DNA of 64,000 nt, taken from the NCBI GenBank assembly GCA_964542305.1, contig CAZITX010000012.1:15848-79847 (forward strand). Direction: 5' to 3'. The stretch's first letter is position 1; each line of letters opens with the position of its first letter. The notes under the pieces are model-generated. The model had not been told where the DNA came from. It saw nothing but the letters and a program-made list of their open reading frames with translations, and searched no databases. The stretch comes from DMER64 sp964542305. Its GTDB lineage: Bacteria; Bacteroidota; Bacteroidia; Bacteroidales; UBA932. Shown in pieces: positions 26,710 to 35,111 of this stretch. The translations under genes and the position numbers were made by a program.

Positions 26710-27528
26710 TCAGGCAAATAAAATCAGGCTCAGAGCCATAACGGCCATTCCGGAGATCAGTCCGTACAAGGCAATGTGATGCTCTCCGTACTCATGGGCA
26801 CCGGGCAATAACTCGTCAAATGAAATATAGATCATAATCCCGGCCACTACGGCAAATACACAACCCATGACAACAGGAGAGAGGAAAGGCATCAGGATAA
26901 GATATGTTACCAAAGCTCCCAGGGGTTCTGCCAGGCCGGAAAGAAGCGTAATCCAAAAAGCTTTTTTCCGGCTTCCGGATGCGTAGAAGATGGGGATGGA
27001 TACGGCTATGCCTTCCGGGATGTTGTGAATGGCAATAGCCGTGGCGATGGCAATACCCAGCGTAGGGTTTTCCAGGGCGGCCATAAACGTGGCTATGCCT
27101 TCCGGAAAATTGTGAACGGCTATGGCTATGGCAGTCATCACGCCCATTTTCATTAATTTTGGTTTTTTTATACACGCGGACTCGTGCACTCCCTGTTCCA
27201 CTTCTTCTACCATATGGGCTTCGTGGGGATTTCCGAATTTTGGAACAAAACGATCAATAATCGCTATCAAAGCCATTCCGGCAAAAAAGAAAACAACTGT
27301 GATCAGTAATCCCTTTTGATGTCCCATATTTTCTGTGAGAATGACCCGGGCTTCGTTGAAAATCTCTACAAAAGCCACATATACCATAACACCGGCTGAC
27401 AATCCCAGGGAAAAGGAGAGCAGTTTACGATTGGTGCTTTTTGCTATGAAGGTAATTGCAAATCCTATGAGTGTGGCCAGTCCGGCGAATAAAGCCAGTA
27501 AGAACGGAAGTATAATATTTGATGCCAT
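26710..27528 (-). CDS. zupT: ZIP-family divalent metal transporter (ZupT-like)
   Basis: The 272-residue membrane protein from ATG 27528 has eight predicted helices and the ZIP metal-binding motifs in helices 4 and 5: AIAVHNFPEGIATFMA and AIAIHNIPEGIAVSIP, plus a cytoplasmic loop rich in His and Glu (NPHEAHMVEEVEQGVHE). It imports Zn2+ and possibly Fe2+ or Mn2+. A TACCTTTG promoter element lies at 27548-27555, divergent from the His-rich protein and TonB receptor genes, suggesting a shared metal-response region. Confidence 0.9.
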   Translation of the reverse strand: MASNIILPFLLALFAGLATLIGFAITFIAKSTNRKLLSFSLGLSAGVMVYVAFVEIFNEARVILTENMGHQKGLLITVVFFFAGMALIAIIDRFVPKFGNPHEAHMVEEVEQGVHESACIKKPKLMKMGVMTAIAIAVHNFPEGIATFMAALENPTLGIAIATAIAIHNIPEGIAVSIPIFYASGSRKKAFWITLLSGLAEPLGALVTYLILMPFLSPVVMGCVFAVVAGIMIYISFDELLPGAHEYGEHHIALYGLISGMAVMALSLILFA

Positions 27529-27547
27529 AATTTTTCTATATCGAGTG

Positions 27548-27555
27548 CAAAGGTA
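27548..27555 (-). promoter_or_regulatory. TAnnTTTG -7 element for zupT
   Basis: The minus strand reads TACCTTTG, 19 bp upstream of the chosen ATG at 27528. It supports that start over the longer frame, which begins upstream of the promoter. Confidence 0.6.
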
Positions 27556-27615
27556 GTTACATAAGTTTTTTTGGAAATACCCATATTCAGGTATTATGTA
27601 ATTGCAGGTTTCCGT

Positions 27616-27623
27616 TATCTTTG
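27616..27623 (+). promoter_or_regulatory. TAnnTTTG -7 element for the His-rich protein and TonB receptor
   Basis: TATCTTTG lies 11 bp before ATG 27635, divergent from the zupT promoter. Confidence 0.55.
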
Positions 27624-27634
27624 CAGCTTCTAAG

Positions 27635-27973
27635 ATGAAATACAGAGACTGCAGAAATAAGATAATCACGTTCATCCTGGCACTATTCTTTTTAGGGTAT
27701 TATGCCGGGACTTCCATGTGTTATCACCAACATAGTGATAATGGACGGGAAATCTCACATTCGCACCCTTTTTCATCCCGTTCCCATACCCACACAAACA
27801 ACCAGTTACAGGTCATTGTCTTTTTATCTGTGGTCGTGATGTTAATCCCGGTGACAGCAGGATGTCAGTCACGCTACAATTATCTGTCATCGATCTTTCT
27901 TAATCCCGTGATCTTTACGGTTCCCGTTGCGGATCGTCCGGTTCGTAATCTGAGGGCTCCTCCGGTAATGTAA
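27635..27973 (+). CDS. Small His-rich membrane/periplasmic protein
   Basis: The 112-residue product has an N-terminal hydrophobic segment (ITFILALFFLGYYAGTSM), a His/Ser-rich stretch (CYHQHSDNGREISHSHPFSS, then HTHTNN) and a second hydrophobic segment (VIVFLSVVVMLIPVTAG). The family is not recognised. The His cluster suggests metal binding, and the position between zupT and a TonB receptor fits a role in zinc or other metal uptake. The 27602 start is rejected because it precedes the promoter. Confidence 0.6.
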   Translation: MKYRDCRNKIITFILALFFLGYYAGTSMCYHQHSDNGREISHSHPFSSRSHTHTNNQLQVIVFLSVVVMLIPVTAGCQSRYNYLSSIFLNPVIFTVPVADRPVRNLRAPPVM

Positions 27974-28020
27974 TTATTTCCCGTTTTTTTGAAATAATTA
28001 GATTTACCTTATTAAGATCC

Positions 28021-30345
28021 ATGAAAAAAATAGTACTGACTTTATTGCTGCTTATTGCCGTGTTTTCTGTGTCCCATGCGCAGCAAAGACAACACAGAGA
28101 AAGAGAAAAATCAAAAAGAGGCGCCATCCTTACAGGATACATAACAGATGCGTCTACCGGTGACAGCCTGGGATACGCTTCCGTAGTGCTGCACGGCACT
28201 ACGTTAATGGCCGTAGCCAACGATTCCGGCTTCTACAGGCTGCATCACCTTCCGGAAGGTTCACATACCATAAAGGTTTCATTGGTAGGGTACAGTCCTG
28301 CATCCTTTACCGTACAGCTTACAAACGATGAAATGACCATGCAGGATATAAAACTGGTTCCAGACGTGGTCGCTTTGGACCAGATTGTAATTTCCGCCAG
28401 CCGGACAGAAGTGGTCCGGCGTAACAGTCCGGCCCTGGTCAATGTGATGACTGCCGGGATCATTGAACAAACCAATGCCGTTTGCCTGGCTGAGGCATTG
28501 CCTTTTCAGCCCGGGGTACGGGTAGAAAACGATTGCCAGAATTGCGGTTTTAACCAGGTGAGGATAAACGGGCTTGACGGCCATTATTCACAGATCCTGA
28601 TAGATTCGCGTCCGGTATTTTCTGCACTGGCAGGCGTTTACGGACTGGAACAGATCCCTGCTAATATGATAGATCGTGTTGAGGTGGTTCGGGGCGGGGG
28701 ATCGGCATTGTACGGTTCCTCGGCTATTGGGGGAACCATTAATATCATTACGCGCGATCCGGTAACCAACGACGCGGAAGTGGCACATACGATCACTTCA
28801 ATAGGGGCCGGTAAAGCATGGGACAACAACACGACTTTCAATGCTTCCCTGGTCACGGGGAACGGGAAGACCGGTTTTTTGGCCTACGGACAAAAACATT
28901 CCCGTCAGGGGTACGATCACAACGGAGACGGGTTTACCGAATTGCCCGAGATACAAAGCAATACCATTGGCTTACGCACCAACTTCAAAACCGGCCTGAA
29001 TTCAAAAATTACTTTGCAATATCACGGGATAGGAGAATACAGAAGGGGAGGAAATATGCTGGAGCGGCCCCCGCATGAAGCCGATATTGCGGAGCAGACC
29101 GAACACCAGATTCATGGCGGAGGTGTTTCTTACGATCTCTTCTCGTCTGATTACAGCAACCGGCTGAATATGTTTGCTTCCATGCAGTATATTGATCGAA
29201 AAAGTTATTACGGGGCCGGACAGGATCCCCGTGCTTACGGGACCACTCAGGATATGACTGTGGTTTCCGGTTTGCAGTATACGCACAAATGGGAACGTTT
29301 GTGGTTTATGCCGGCTGAATTTGTTGCCGGGACGGAATACAATTACAACGGGTTGCACGACCGTTCGCTGGGATACGATACAGACACCCGTCAGATCATT
29401 CATGATGTCAGTGTGTACCTTCAGAACGAATGGCGCAATGACAGGTGGGGATTTCTTGCGGGGGTGAGGGCAGATAAACACAACCTGATAGATCACGTAA
29501 TCTTTTCCCCACGTGTAAATGTTCGTTTCAATCCCACCCGTAATGTGAATTTCAGGGCTTCCTATTCCACGGGATTCAGGGCTCCCCAGGCTTTCGACGA
29601 GGATTTCCATATTGCAGTGGTAGGTGGAGAAAGGGTTGTTACCATCCTGGCTGATGACCTTAAAGAAGAAAAATCGGATAGTTTCAGCTTTTCCGCTGAC
29701 CTGTACCATTCTTTCGGTAAGGTTCAGACAAATCTGATCGTGGAATTATTCCACACCCGGCTTCGGGATGTATTTGCTCTTAGGATGCTTGAACAAAAGG
29801 ACAAAGACGGGAACAGCGTGCTGGAACGTTACAACGGGTCCGGAGCCGTTGTGAAGGGGATGAATGTTGAAGGGAAAGCCATTCTTTCCGGAAGTCTCCA
29901 GGTACAGGCCGGGTTCACTTACCAGAAAAGCGCTTACATGGAACCGGAACAATGGAGTGAAGATCCTTCGGTAGAGGCCGTAACGCGTATGTTCCGCAGT
30001 CCGGATCTGTACGGATACATGACTTCCACTTTTACATTGTTAGATAATTTCAATATTTCTGTGTCGGGAACTTTTACAGGTCCTATGATAGTACAACATT
30101 TTGCCGGGTCCGGTACGGCCGTGGATCAGGCGGTAACCACTCCTTCCTTTTTTGATATGGATCTGAAACTGGCTTATGATATCAGGATTAACGGAAAAAC
30201 CGGGGCTCAGATCAAAGCGGGGGTGAAGAATCTCTTTGATTCGTACCAGGATGATTTTGACACCGGCCCCGACAGGGACTCGGGCTATATCTACGGACCT
30301 ATGATGCCCCGGAATTTCTTTGTGGGATTGAAGTTTAGTTTTTAG
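28021..30345 (+). CDS. TonB-dependent outer-membrane receptor
   Basis: The 774-residue protein has a signal peptide (LTLLLLIAVFSVSHAQ), a carboxypeptidase-regulatory-like domain (about 38-115), a plug domain (about 125-245; VRINGLDGHYSQILIDSRP, DRVEVVRGGGSALYGSSAIG) and a beta-barrel ending in the terminal Phe (NFFVGLKFSF). A CQNCGF motif in the plug may bind metal. No SusD partner follows, so it is more likely a metal or cofactor receptor than a glycan importer. Neighbouring zupT and the His-rich protein point to zinc, by inference. A FepA/CirA-type siderophore receptor or a BtuB-like one is the alternative. Confidence 0.88.
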   Translation: MKKIVLTLLLLIAVFSVSHAQQRQHREREKSKRGAILTGYITDASTGDSLGYASVVLHGTTLMAVANDSGFYRLHHLPEGSHTIKVSLVGYSPASFTVQLTNDEMTMQDIKLVPDVVALDQIVISASRTEVVRRNSPALVNVMTAGIIEQTNAVCLAEALPFQPGVRVENDCQNCGFNQVRINGLDGHYSQILIDSRPVFSALAGVYGLEQIPANMIDRVEVVRGGGSALYGSSAIGGTINIITRDPVTNDAEVAHTITSIGAGKAWDNNTTFNASLVTGNGKTGFLAYGQKHSRQGYDHNGDGFTELPEIQSNTIGLRTNFKTGLNSKITLQYHGIGEYRRGGNMLERPPHEADIAEQTEHQIHGGGVSYDLFSSDYSNRLNMFASMQYIDRKSYYGAGQDPRAYGTTQDMTVVSGLQYTHKWERLWFMPAEFVAGTEYNYNGLHDRSLGYDTDTRQIIHDVSVYLQNEWRNDRWGFLAGVRADKHNLIDHVIFSPRVNVRFNPTRNVNFRASYSTGFRAPQAFDEDFHIAVVGGERVVTILADDLKEEKSDSFSFSADLYHSFGKVQTNLIVELFHTRLRDVFALRMLEQKDKDGNSVLERYNGSGAVVKGMNVEGKAILSGSLQVQAGFTYQKSAYMEPEQWSEDPSVEAVTRMFRSPDLYGYMTSTFTLLDNFNISVSGTFTGPMIVQHFAGSGTAVDQAVTTPSFFDMDLKLAYDIRINGKTGAQIKAGVKNLFDSYQDDFDTGPDRDSGYIYGPMMPRNFFVGLKFSF

Positions 30346-30456
30346 TGTATTTTTTCTGCAGGGCTTGATTTAAAAAAAGAGCGTATAGAAGTAAGCATAT
30401 TATTCGATATGCAGAACAAATTTACTTATTTTTATCTTGTATATCAAACATAATCG

Positions 30457-30464
30457 TATCTTTG
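30457..30464 (+). promoter_or_regulatory. TAnnTTTG -7 element for the first DUF4143 ATPase
   Basis: TATCTTTG lies 22 bp before the ATG at 30487. Confidence 0.5.
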
Positions 30465-30486
30465 TGGTAAAGCAATTAGCCAGTAT

Positions 30487-31749
30487 ATGGAAAAACAGGA
30501 AATAAATTTACTGATTAAAGAGTATCAACAGTTTATTGAAAATGTTGAAGTTATGCCACGTCCAATAGAATTGGAAGCAAATGCAAACTATATATTTGTG
30601 GGATTGCGCCGTGCCGGGAAGTCCTATCTTTTGTATCAGACCATAAAGAGCCTGTTAAAATCTGGGAGGAGTATTGATGACATTTTGTTTGTAAATTTTG
30701 AAGATGAGCGTTTTATAGAAGCTGACACCAAAGATTTAAACCGTATAATGGAATGTTATGCAGAAATGTATGATCGGAAACCTATTGTTTTTCTTGATGA
30801 AGTGCAGGTTGTTCCAGGTTGGCAAAAATTTGTAAGACGCTTGGCAGACCAGAAATATCTGATATATGTTTCTGGAAGCAATGCGGAAATGTTAAGTAAT
30901 GAAATTGCCACTACACTTGGCGGTCGCTTTATCATTCACGAAGTATATCCATACTCTTTTGCTGAATTTCTTGCTGCAAGCCAAATAAATTTGAAAAAGA
31001 ATTGGGAATACTCCAGCCTGAAAAACACGGTTGTACGACAGAGCGATAATTATCTGCAATTTGGCGGGCTGCCTGAAATCATTGGCAAAGCAAGTCAACG
31101 TCCTTGGATTTCAAGTTTGTATCAAAAGATTTTTTTGGGCGATATTGTAACTCGTTATGCCATTCGCAATGACAATGCTCTGCGGCTGATTGTAAAAAAA
31201 CTTGCCGAAAGCGTTATGCACCCCATTTCGTACAACCGTCTTGCTAACATTGTTTCGTCAGCCGGCAAAAAAGTAAGCGTTTCTACCACTATTGAGTATC
31301 TGAAATATCTTTCCGCATCGTGGTTAATTTTTGGCATACCCAACTATGTTTCAGCTCTTACCGAACACGAATCAATAAAAAAATACTATTTTATTGACAA
31401 CGGTATATTACAATTATTTCTTACCGATGCCAAAACTCGTTTGCTAGAAAATATTGTTGCCATAAACCTTTATAAACGATATGGGGACGAACTGTTTTTT
31501 TACAAAAAAAACATTGAAGTCGATTTTTATGTACCGAATGTGTCGCTGGCTATACAGGTTTCATATAACATTGGAAGTGCAGAAACAATAGACCGCGAAG
31601 TAAAAGCCCTTAGTAAGCTGCATAGGGCATTCCCTTTGAAGCATTGCTTAATTGTCACATACAATGAAGAAAAGACTATTCAATCGGATGGACTTGAAAT
31701 TGAAATAGTTCCTGTTTGGAAATGGCTGCTCTATAGCCTTTATCCATAA
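30487..31749 (+). CDS. AAA ATPase with DUF4143 domain
   Basis: The 420-residue protein has Walker A GLRRAGKSYLLY (about residue 40), Walker B IVFLDEVQVVPGW, a YVSGSNAEML sensor segment and a C-terminal DUF4143 domain with a nuclease-like strand pattern (DELFFYKKNIEVDFYVP). Such stand-alone ATPases are abundant accessory genes in Bacteroidota, of unknown function. Its base composition is lower in GC than the upstream chromosome, consistent with transfer. It lies on the 3' side of tRNA-Leu, outside the recombinase-headed array. Confidence 0.85.
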   Translation: MEKQEINLLIKEYQQFIENVEVMPRPIELEANANYIFVGLRRAGKSYLLYQTIKSLLKSGRSIDDILFVNFEDERFIEADTKDLNRIMECYAEMYDRKPIVFLDEVQVVPGWQKFVRRLADQKYLIYVSGSNAEMLSNEIATTLGGRFIIHEVYPYSFAEFLAASQINLKKNWEYSSLKNTVVRQSDNYLQFGGLPEIIGKASQRPWISSLYQKIFLGDIVTRYAIRNDNALRLIVKKLAESVMHPISYNRLANIVSSAGKKVSVSTTIEYLKYLSASWLIFGIPNYVSALTEHESIKKYYFIDNGILQLFLTDAKTRLLENIVAINLYKRYGDELFFYKKNIEVDFYVPNVSLAIQVSYNIGSAETIDREVKALSKLHRAFPLKHCLIVTYNEEKTIQSDGLEIEIVPVWKWLLYSLYP

Positions 31750-31856
31750 TGTTGTAAGATCCAGGCTCAAACGGCATCTTTCAGGACTCTGCGTAGTGCC
31801 ATGCTTTTGCTTTTGCTTCGAAAGCATCTCTGGAAGGAGTGCCGGTTTCAGCCGAC

Positions 31857-31890
31857 AAAAAAAAGACCTGCAGTTTTATGCAGGCCTTTT
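31857..31890 (-). terminator. Terminator of the tRNA-Leu transcript
   Basis: On the minus strand GGCCTGCA and TGCAGGTC pair (one wobble) around a six-base loop and are followed by a run of eight or nine T. It lies just 3' of the tRNA. Confidence 0.8.
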
Positions 31891-31896
31891 AGTGAG

Positions 31897-31978
31897 TGCG
31901 GGTAAAGGGACTCGAACCCCCACGCCTTTCGGCACCAGATCCTAAGTCTGGCGCGGCTACCAATTACGCCATACCCGC
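31897..31978 (-). tRNA. tRNA-Leu (anticodon UAG)
   Basis: The minus strand folds as a type II tRNA: acceptor GCGGGTA/TACCCGC, anticodon arm CCAGA-CTTAGGA-TCTGG with anticodon TAG, a long variable arm (TGCCGAAAGGCGT) and a T-arm with GGTTCGAGTCC. The discriminator is A and CCA is not encoded. It marks the change from chromosome-like to AT-rich sequence, but the recombinase lies on its 5' side, which is not the usual integration side. Confidence 0.96.
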
Positions 31979-32009
31979 AAAATTTTTTGGCATTTTTTTT
32001 AGCGCGCTG

Positions 32010-32017
32010 CAAATATA
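32010..32017 (-). promoter_or_regulatory. TAnnTTTG -7 element for tRNA-Leu
   Basis: The minus strand reads TATATTTG, 31 bp upstream of the tRNA 5' end. Confidence 0.5.
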
Positions 32018-32036
32018 GCAGTTTTTCCCGAAGATA

Positions 32037-32888
32037 TTACAAATCAAAATCATCAATAGGATTCCTGATAGTGCTTAATGAATGTGTAGAAACGTGGGTA
32101 TAAATCTCCGTTGTTTTACTACTCTTATGGCCTAAAAGTTCCTGAATATACCTGAGATTAACCCCTGATTCAAGCAAGTGGGTAGCGTAACTATGCCTCA
32201 GGCAATGTAATGTAAACTTATGGTCTTTATATATCATTCCCAGGTATTTATGAAATATGTTTTCAAGACTGGTTTCGCTGTATTTTTGACCTTTTACTTG
32301 TCCTTCAATTAAGTATATTGTTGGCTTATACATCTTGTAATACTTAATGATAATCAACATCATTTTTTCACTCACTGGCAGCACCCTGTCTTTTTGACCT
32401 TTACCATTGATAACTGACAGAGTTCTGCGTTTGGAATCCAGATGACTCAACTTAAGATTTAACAATTCTCCCCTTCGTAATCCACAGGAATAAATTAGAG
32501 CGAGAGCTGTCTTGTGTTTCAAATTTGGTATTGATGTCAGCATTTTTTGTATTACTTCCTTTGGTATTACCTTAGGCAAAGGTCTGTATTTCCGTGGCCT
32601 TTCAATAAGTTCTATATTCAGTTCCCTTTGTTCTATTTTTAAGTAAAACAATTTGATGGCATTGATAACCTGGTTCTGGTATGATGCAGAATACCCGTAT
32701 TTTATAATGTGACCATTGTTGAAACAATGAAAATCTGAAATTGTGATTTGCTCCGGAAGTTTGCTCTCAAAAAATTGAAAGAAAATTTTGATTGCTTTTA
32801 CATAGGTTACAATGGTTTTTTCACTATATCGCTGATTCCGAAGCCACGTTTCAAAAAAAGACAACCGATGTTCAATCTCACGCCTCAT
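32037..32888 (-). CDS. Tyrosine recombinase, candidate integrase of the cassette array
   Basis: The 283-residue protein has an N-terminal SAM-like DNA-binding domain (about 1-95; FFETWLRNQRYSEKTIVTYV) and the catalytic residues Arg138 (SCGLRRGELL), Lys163 (NGKGQKDRVL), His228 and Arg231 (LHCLRHSYATHLL), His254 (LLGHKSSKTT) and nucleophile Tyr263 (EIYTHVS). The Arg138-His228 distance is 90 residues, as in XerC/XerD. Integron IntI proteins have about 130 here because of an extra patch, so this is not a classical IntI. It is transcribed away from the array, the orientation of an integron integrase. Its own promoter element is at 32911-32918. Confidence 0.92.
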   Translation of the reverse strand: MRREIEHRLSFFETWLRNQRYSEKTIVTYVKAIKIFFQFFESKLPEQITISDFHCFNNGHIIKYGYSASYQNQVINAIKLFYLKIEQRELNIELIERPRKYRPLPKVIPKEVIQKMLTSIPNLKHKTALALIYSCGLRRGELLNLKLSHLDSKRRTLSVINGKGQKDRVLPVSEKMMLIIIKYYKMYKPTIYLIEGQVKGQKYSETSLENIFHKYLGMIYKDHKFTLHCLRHSYATHLLESGVNLRYIQELLGHKSSKTTEIYTHVSTHSLSTIRNPIDDFDL

Positions 32889-32910
32889 ATCATATACTAT
32901 CTGTTAATTA

Positions 32911-32918
32911 CAAAGATA
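32911..32918 (-). promoter_or_regulatory. TAnnTTTG -7 element for the recombinase gene
   Basis: The minus strand reads TATCTTTG, 22 bp upstream of the recombinase ATG. Confidence 0.55.
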
Positions 32919-33195
32919 AAACTTTTCCACACCTTTTTCAACGCGATAAAAAAAAGATCAAACAGATTATATTATTAAATTATTCTGACAGAGGCTTTGT
33001 GGTTATTTATAAAAATAATATCTTTACATACTCCCTGTTTCAGAAACAGTTACATTGTTCTTATGCCCGCACATAAAGTCAGTTTTTTTGACACCTGTAA
33101 ATTCCGGGATTTATTTTTTTTATTAGCCTTGGATAAGGGTAATAAGAGGAATTTTTGCGCGAAGATTCAGAAGTATATAATACACATTATTTCTA

Positions 33196-33227
33196 CATCT
33201 ATACCCCCAAATTTAAGGGTATAGATG
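33196..33227. repeat. 11-bp perfect inverted repeat near the attI-like site
   Basis: CATCTATACCC (33196-33206) and GGGTATAGATG (33217-33227) are perfect inverted repeats around a 10-base spacer. There is no T-run. Two 11-bp arms with a short spacer are the geometry of a tyrosine-recombinase core site, and the element lies 25 bp from the first crossover-like GTT. It could also be a repressor operator. The rest of 32919-33195 shows nothing else recognisable. Confidence 0.6.
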
Positions 33228-33234
33228 CATATTT

Positions 33235-33263
33235 ATTGAATCTATAAACAAGTTACCGCCAAG
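33235..33263 (+). other. attI-like site: left end of the cassette array
   Basis: TATAAACAA followed by GTTACCGCCAAG has the form of an integron attI end (in class 1 integrons AAAACAAA then GTTAGGC). The GTTACCGCC at 33252-33260 is the exact reverse complement of GGCGGTAAC at 34902-34910, which closes the first unit. Unlike the nine sites downstream, this one has no long palindrome to its left. Confidence 0.55.
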
Positions 33264-33354
33264 TTTGAAAGACGGACACAAACAAATTTAACAGGAATGA
33301 ATTTTAATATTGACAAATCGACTAATTCGAAATTATAAAACAAAAGATAAGATT

Positions 33355-33915
33355 ATGAAGCAAACCAACCATCTATTAACTGTTGCATTTCTTTTATTAA
33401 TATTTTGTGGACTTGCATCCTGTGATTCTGAGGACAGAAACATAAAAAAAGCATTAAAAGAAAATGCTTTGGAGAATGGAACAAAATACAAATTAACTGA
33501 ATATAAAATCGTTGAGACCATTTTAAGGACAAATCTTGAAGATTCTATAAAAAGTGGAAATGTTTCAATTCAAGTACAAAAAGAAATGATGAAAATGGAT
33601 AGCGTAATGTTAAACAAGTACATTGGAGAAAGAGAGCAGTGTAAAATGCAAAAACAAAATACCGTTTGGCATCTTGCATCCACTTACGACAATTTAATAG
33701 AAGATTGGCAGGAAATGATTGATGAACAAGAAGAAAAATTAAAATTAAAACAGGAAGAAATCGACAGAGTTAAAAATAAAATTGGTATTTGGGAATCGTT
33801 GATTGAAAATACTGATTCTCAAATAATTTATTATGTGATTAAACATCAATATGTTTTAGATGAAAAACATATAGAAGAGAATGTTCTGTTAACTACTGAA
33901 TTTGAAACCCTATAA
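33355..33915 (+). CDS. Putative lipoprotein with coiled coil (unit 1)
   Basis: From ATG 33355 the 186-residue product has a lipoprotein signal peptide (LLLIFCGLASC, lipidated Cys about residue 23) and a charged helical C-terminal half likely to form a coiled coil (EEKLKLKQEEIDRVKNKIG). No family is recognised. The upstream in-frame start at 33310 would bury the signal peptide. It is the first gene after the attI-like site, the position that would be best expressed in an integron. Confidence 0.6.
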   Translation: MKQTNHLLTVAFLLLIFCGLASCDSEDRNIKKALKENALENGTKYKLTEYKIVETILRTNLEDSIKSGNVSIQVQKEMMKMDSVMLNKYIGEREQCKMQKQNTVWHLASTYDNLIEDWQEMIDEQEEKLKLKQEEIDRVKNKIGIWESLIENTDSQIIYYVIKHQYVLDEKHIEENVLLTTEFETL

Positions 33916-33926
33916 TTGCTATTAAT

Positions 33927-34886
33927 ATGAAAAATTTATTTTACTTACTAACAATTACTTTTTTGCTTGCAAGTTGCAGCAGCCCATTGGACAAACCAAT
34001 CGTAGAACCTTTAACAGTAAAGGAACTTCGCTCTGTATCTGAGAAAGACACTTCTTTTATTGAGTTTTATGAAGGAATTCAAAATTTCAGGCAATCCTTT
34101 TTTGCTGAGGACATTAATCAAGTTAAATACGGTGATATTTCATACAAACAACTGCGAAATTATATTGAATATAGAAGTGATACAACATTCACAAAACCCA
34201 TTATTGAAAAAAGCACAGAAGAATGGAATAATAAGTATGGTGATTACGAACACAAACTTGATTCCATAAAAAATTATTGGCAAAATTATTTAGACGAGAA
34301 TTCTTTGATGAGTTATGTTGATATTGAATTTGACCACATTGATAAAGATTATTACTCATACAATAATGATGTTAAAAATGTAAACCTTGCTTTAAAACTG
34401 ACACCATTAAAGGGCACAATCCAGCAAATTAGTTTCACATATAAAATAAAAAGCAAATTACGTTCTGATGAATCAGAAAGTATATACTCAAGTATATTTG
34501 ATGATAATAGAGGTTCTTGTATAACGACTTCTCCATTTTCAAAATCTGTTGTTCGCTATTGGGAAGTAAATTATACTCTTGAAAAAAAACTAAAATATAT
34601 GTCAACAGCAGAGTTTAAGCGAGACTATGATATAACATTCGAAGTCAGCAAAATAAGAGTAAATAACAACAATTTATCAGAAGATGATTTGTTAGTTCCA
34701 AGCGTAGTTGAAGATTACTTAAATTATCCATCGTTATATGAAGACGATGTTATTAAATATTTTTTCAATCCTGATTACGTGTCATATTGGGAATATATTG
34801 AAAAAGCGATTGACAATGAGTTAAAAATCAAAGATGAAAAATGTTATAATTTCATTAAGGCAGTTTCGGACTTTGAGAATGACTAA
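33927..34886 (+). CDS. Putative lipoprotein of unknown function (unit 1)
   Basis: The 319-residue product has a lipoprotein signal peptide (LLTITFLLASCSSP, Cys17) and an AT-rich coding sequence. The mature part is rich in Tyr, Asp and Asn, with no domain recognised. It follows the first lipoprotein by 11 nt and probably forms one transcription unit with it. The first palindromic site begins 16 bp after its stop. Confidence 0.6.
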   Translation: MKNLFYLLTITFLLASCSSPLDKPIVEPLTVKELRSVSEKDTSFIEFYEGIQNFRQSFFAEDINQVKYGDISYKQLRNYIEYRSDTTFTKPIIEKSTEEWNNKYGDYEHKLDSIKNYWQNYLDENSLMSYVDIEFDHIDKDYYSYNNDVKNVNLALKLTPLKGTIQQISFTYKIKSKLRSDESESIYSSIFDDNRGSCITTSPFSKSVVRYWEVNYTLEKKLKYMSTAEFKRDYDITFEVSKIRVNNNNLSEDDLLVPSVVEDYLNYPSLYEDDVIKYFFNPDYVSYWEYIEKAIDNELKIKDEKCYNFIKAVSDFEND

Positions 34887-34901
34887 AATGATTAAAAACC
34901 A

Positions 34902-35037
34902 GGCGGTAACACGCAATAAAAAACATAGGGCAGAAAGTGCTAAATTTGAACGATATAACATTTAATAAACGGCTTTGTAACTTGACATGTAGGTGCTTCG
35001 AAATGCCCTACGTTTCTTATTGCCAACCGTTACCGCC
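34902..35037 (+). repeat. attC-like site A1
   Basis: A 136-bp imperfect palindrome bounded by GGCGGTAAC and GTTACCGCC. The inner arms GCAATAAAAAACATAGGGCA and TGCCCTACGTTTCTTATTGC pair at 18 of 20 positions. The interior carries AAGTGCTAAATTTGAA on the left and AGGTGCTTCGAA on the right, elements that recur in the other sites. Confidence 0.75.
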
Positions 35038-35111
35038 AAGTGTAGAAAACAGAAACGACAGACATAAATAGAAAAGTAAACCATTGTGAAAGAAATGAAA
35101 AACGAATTAGC

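Noticed and set aside
32037..32888. Classical integron integrase IntI
   Set aside because: The spacing between the first catalytic Arg and the HxxR box is 90 residues, with no room for the IntI-specific insertion. The overall form is XerC/XerD-like.
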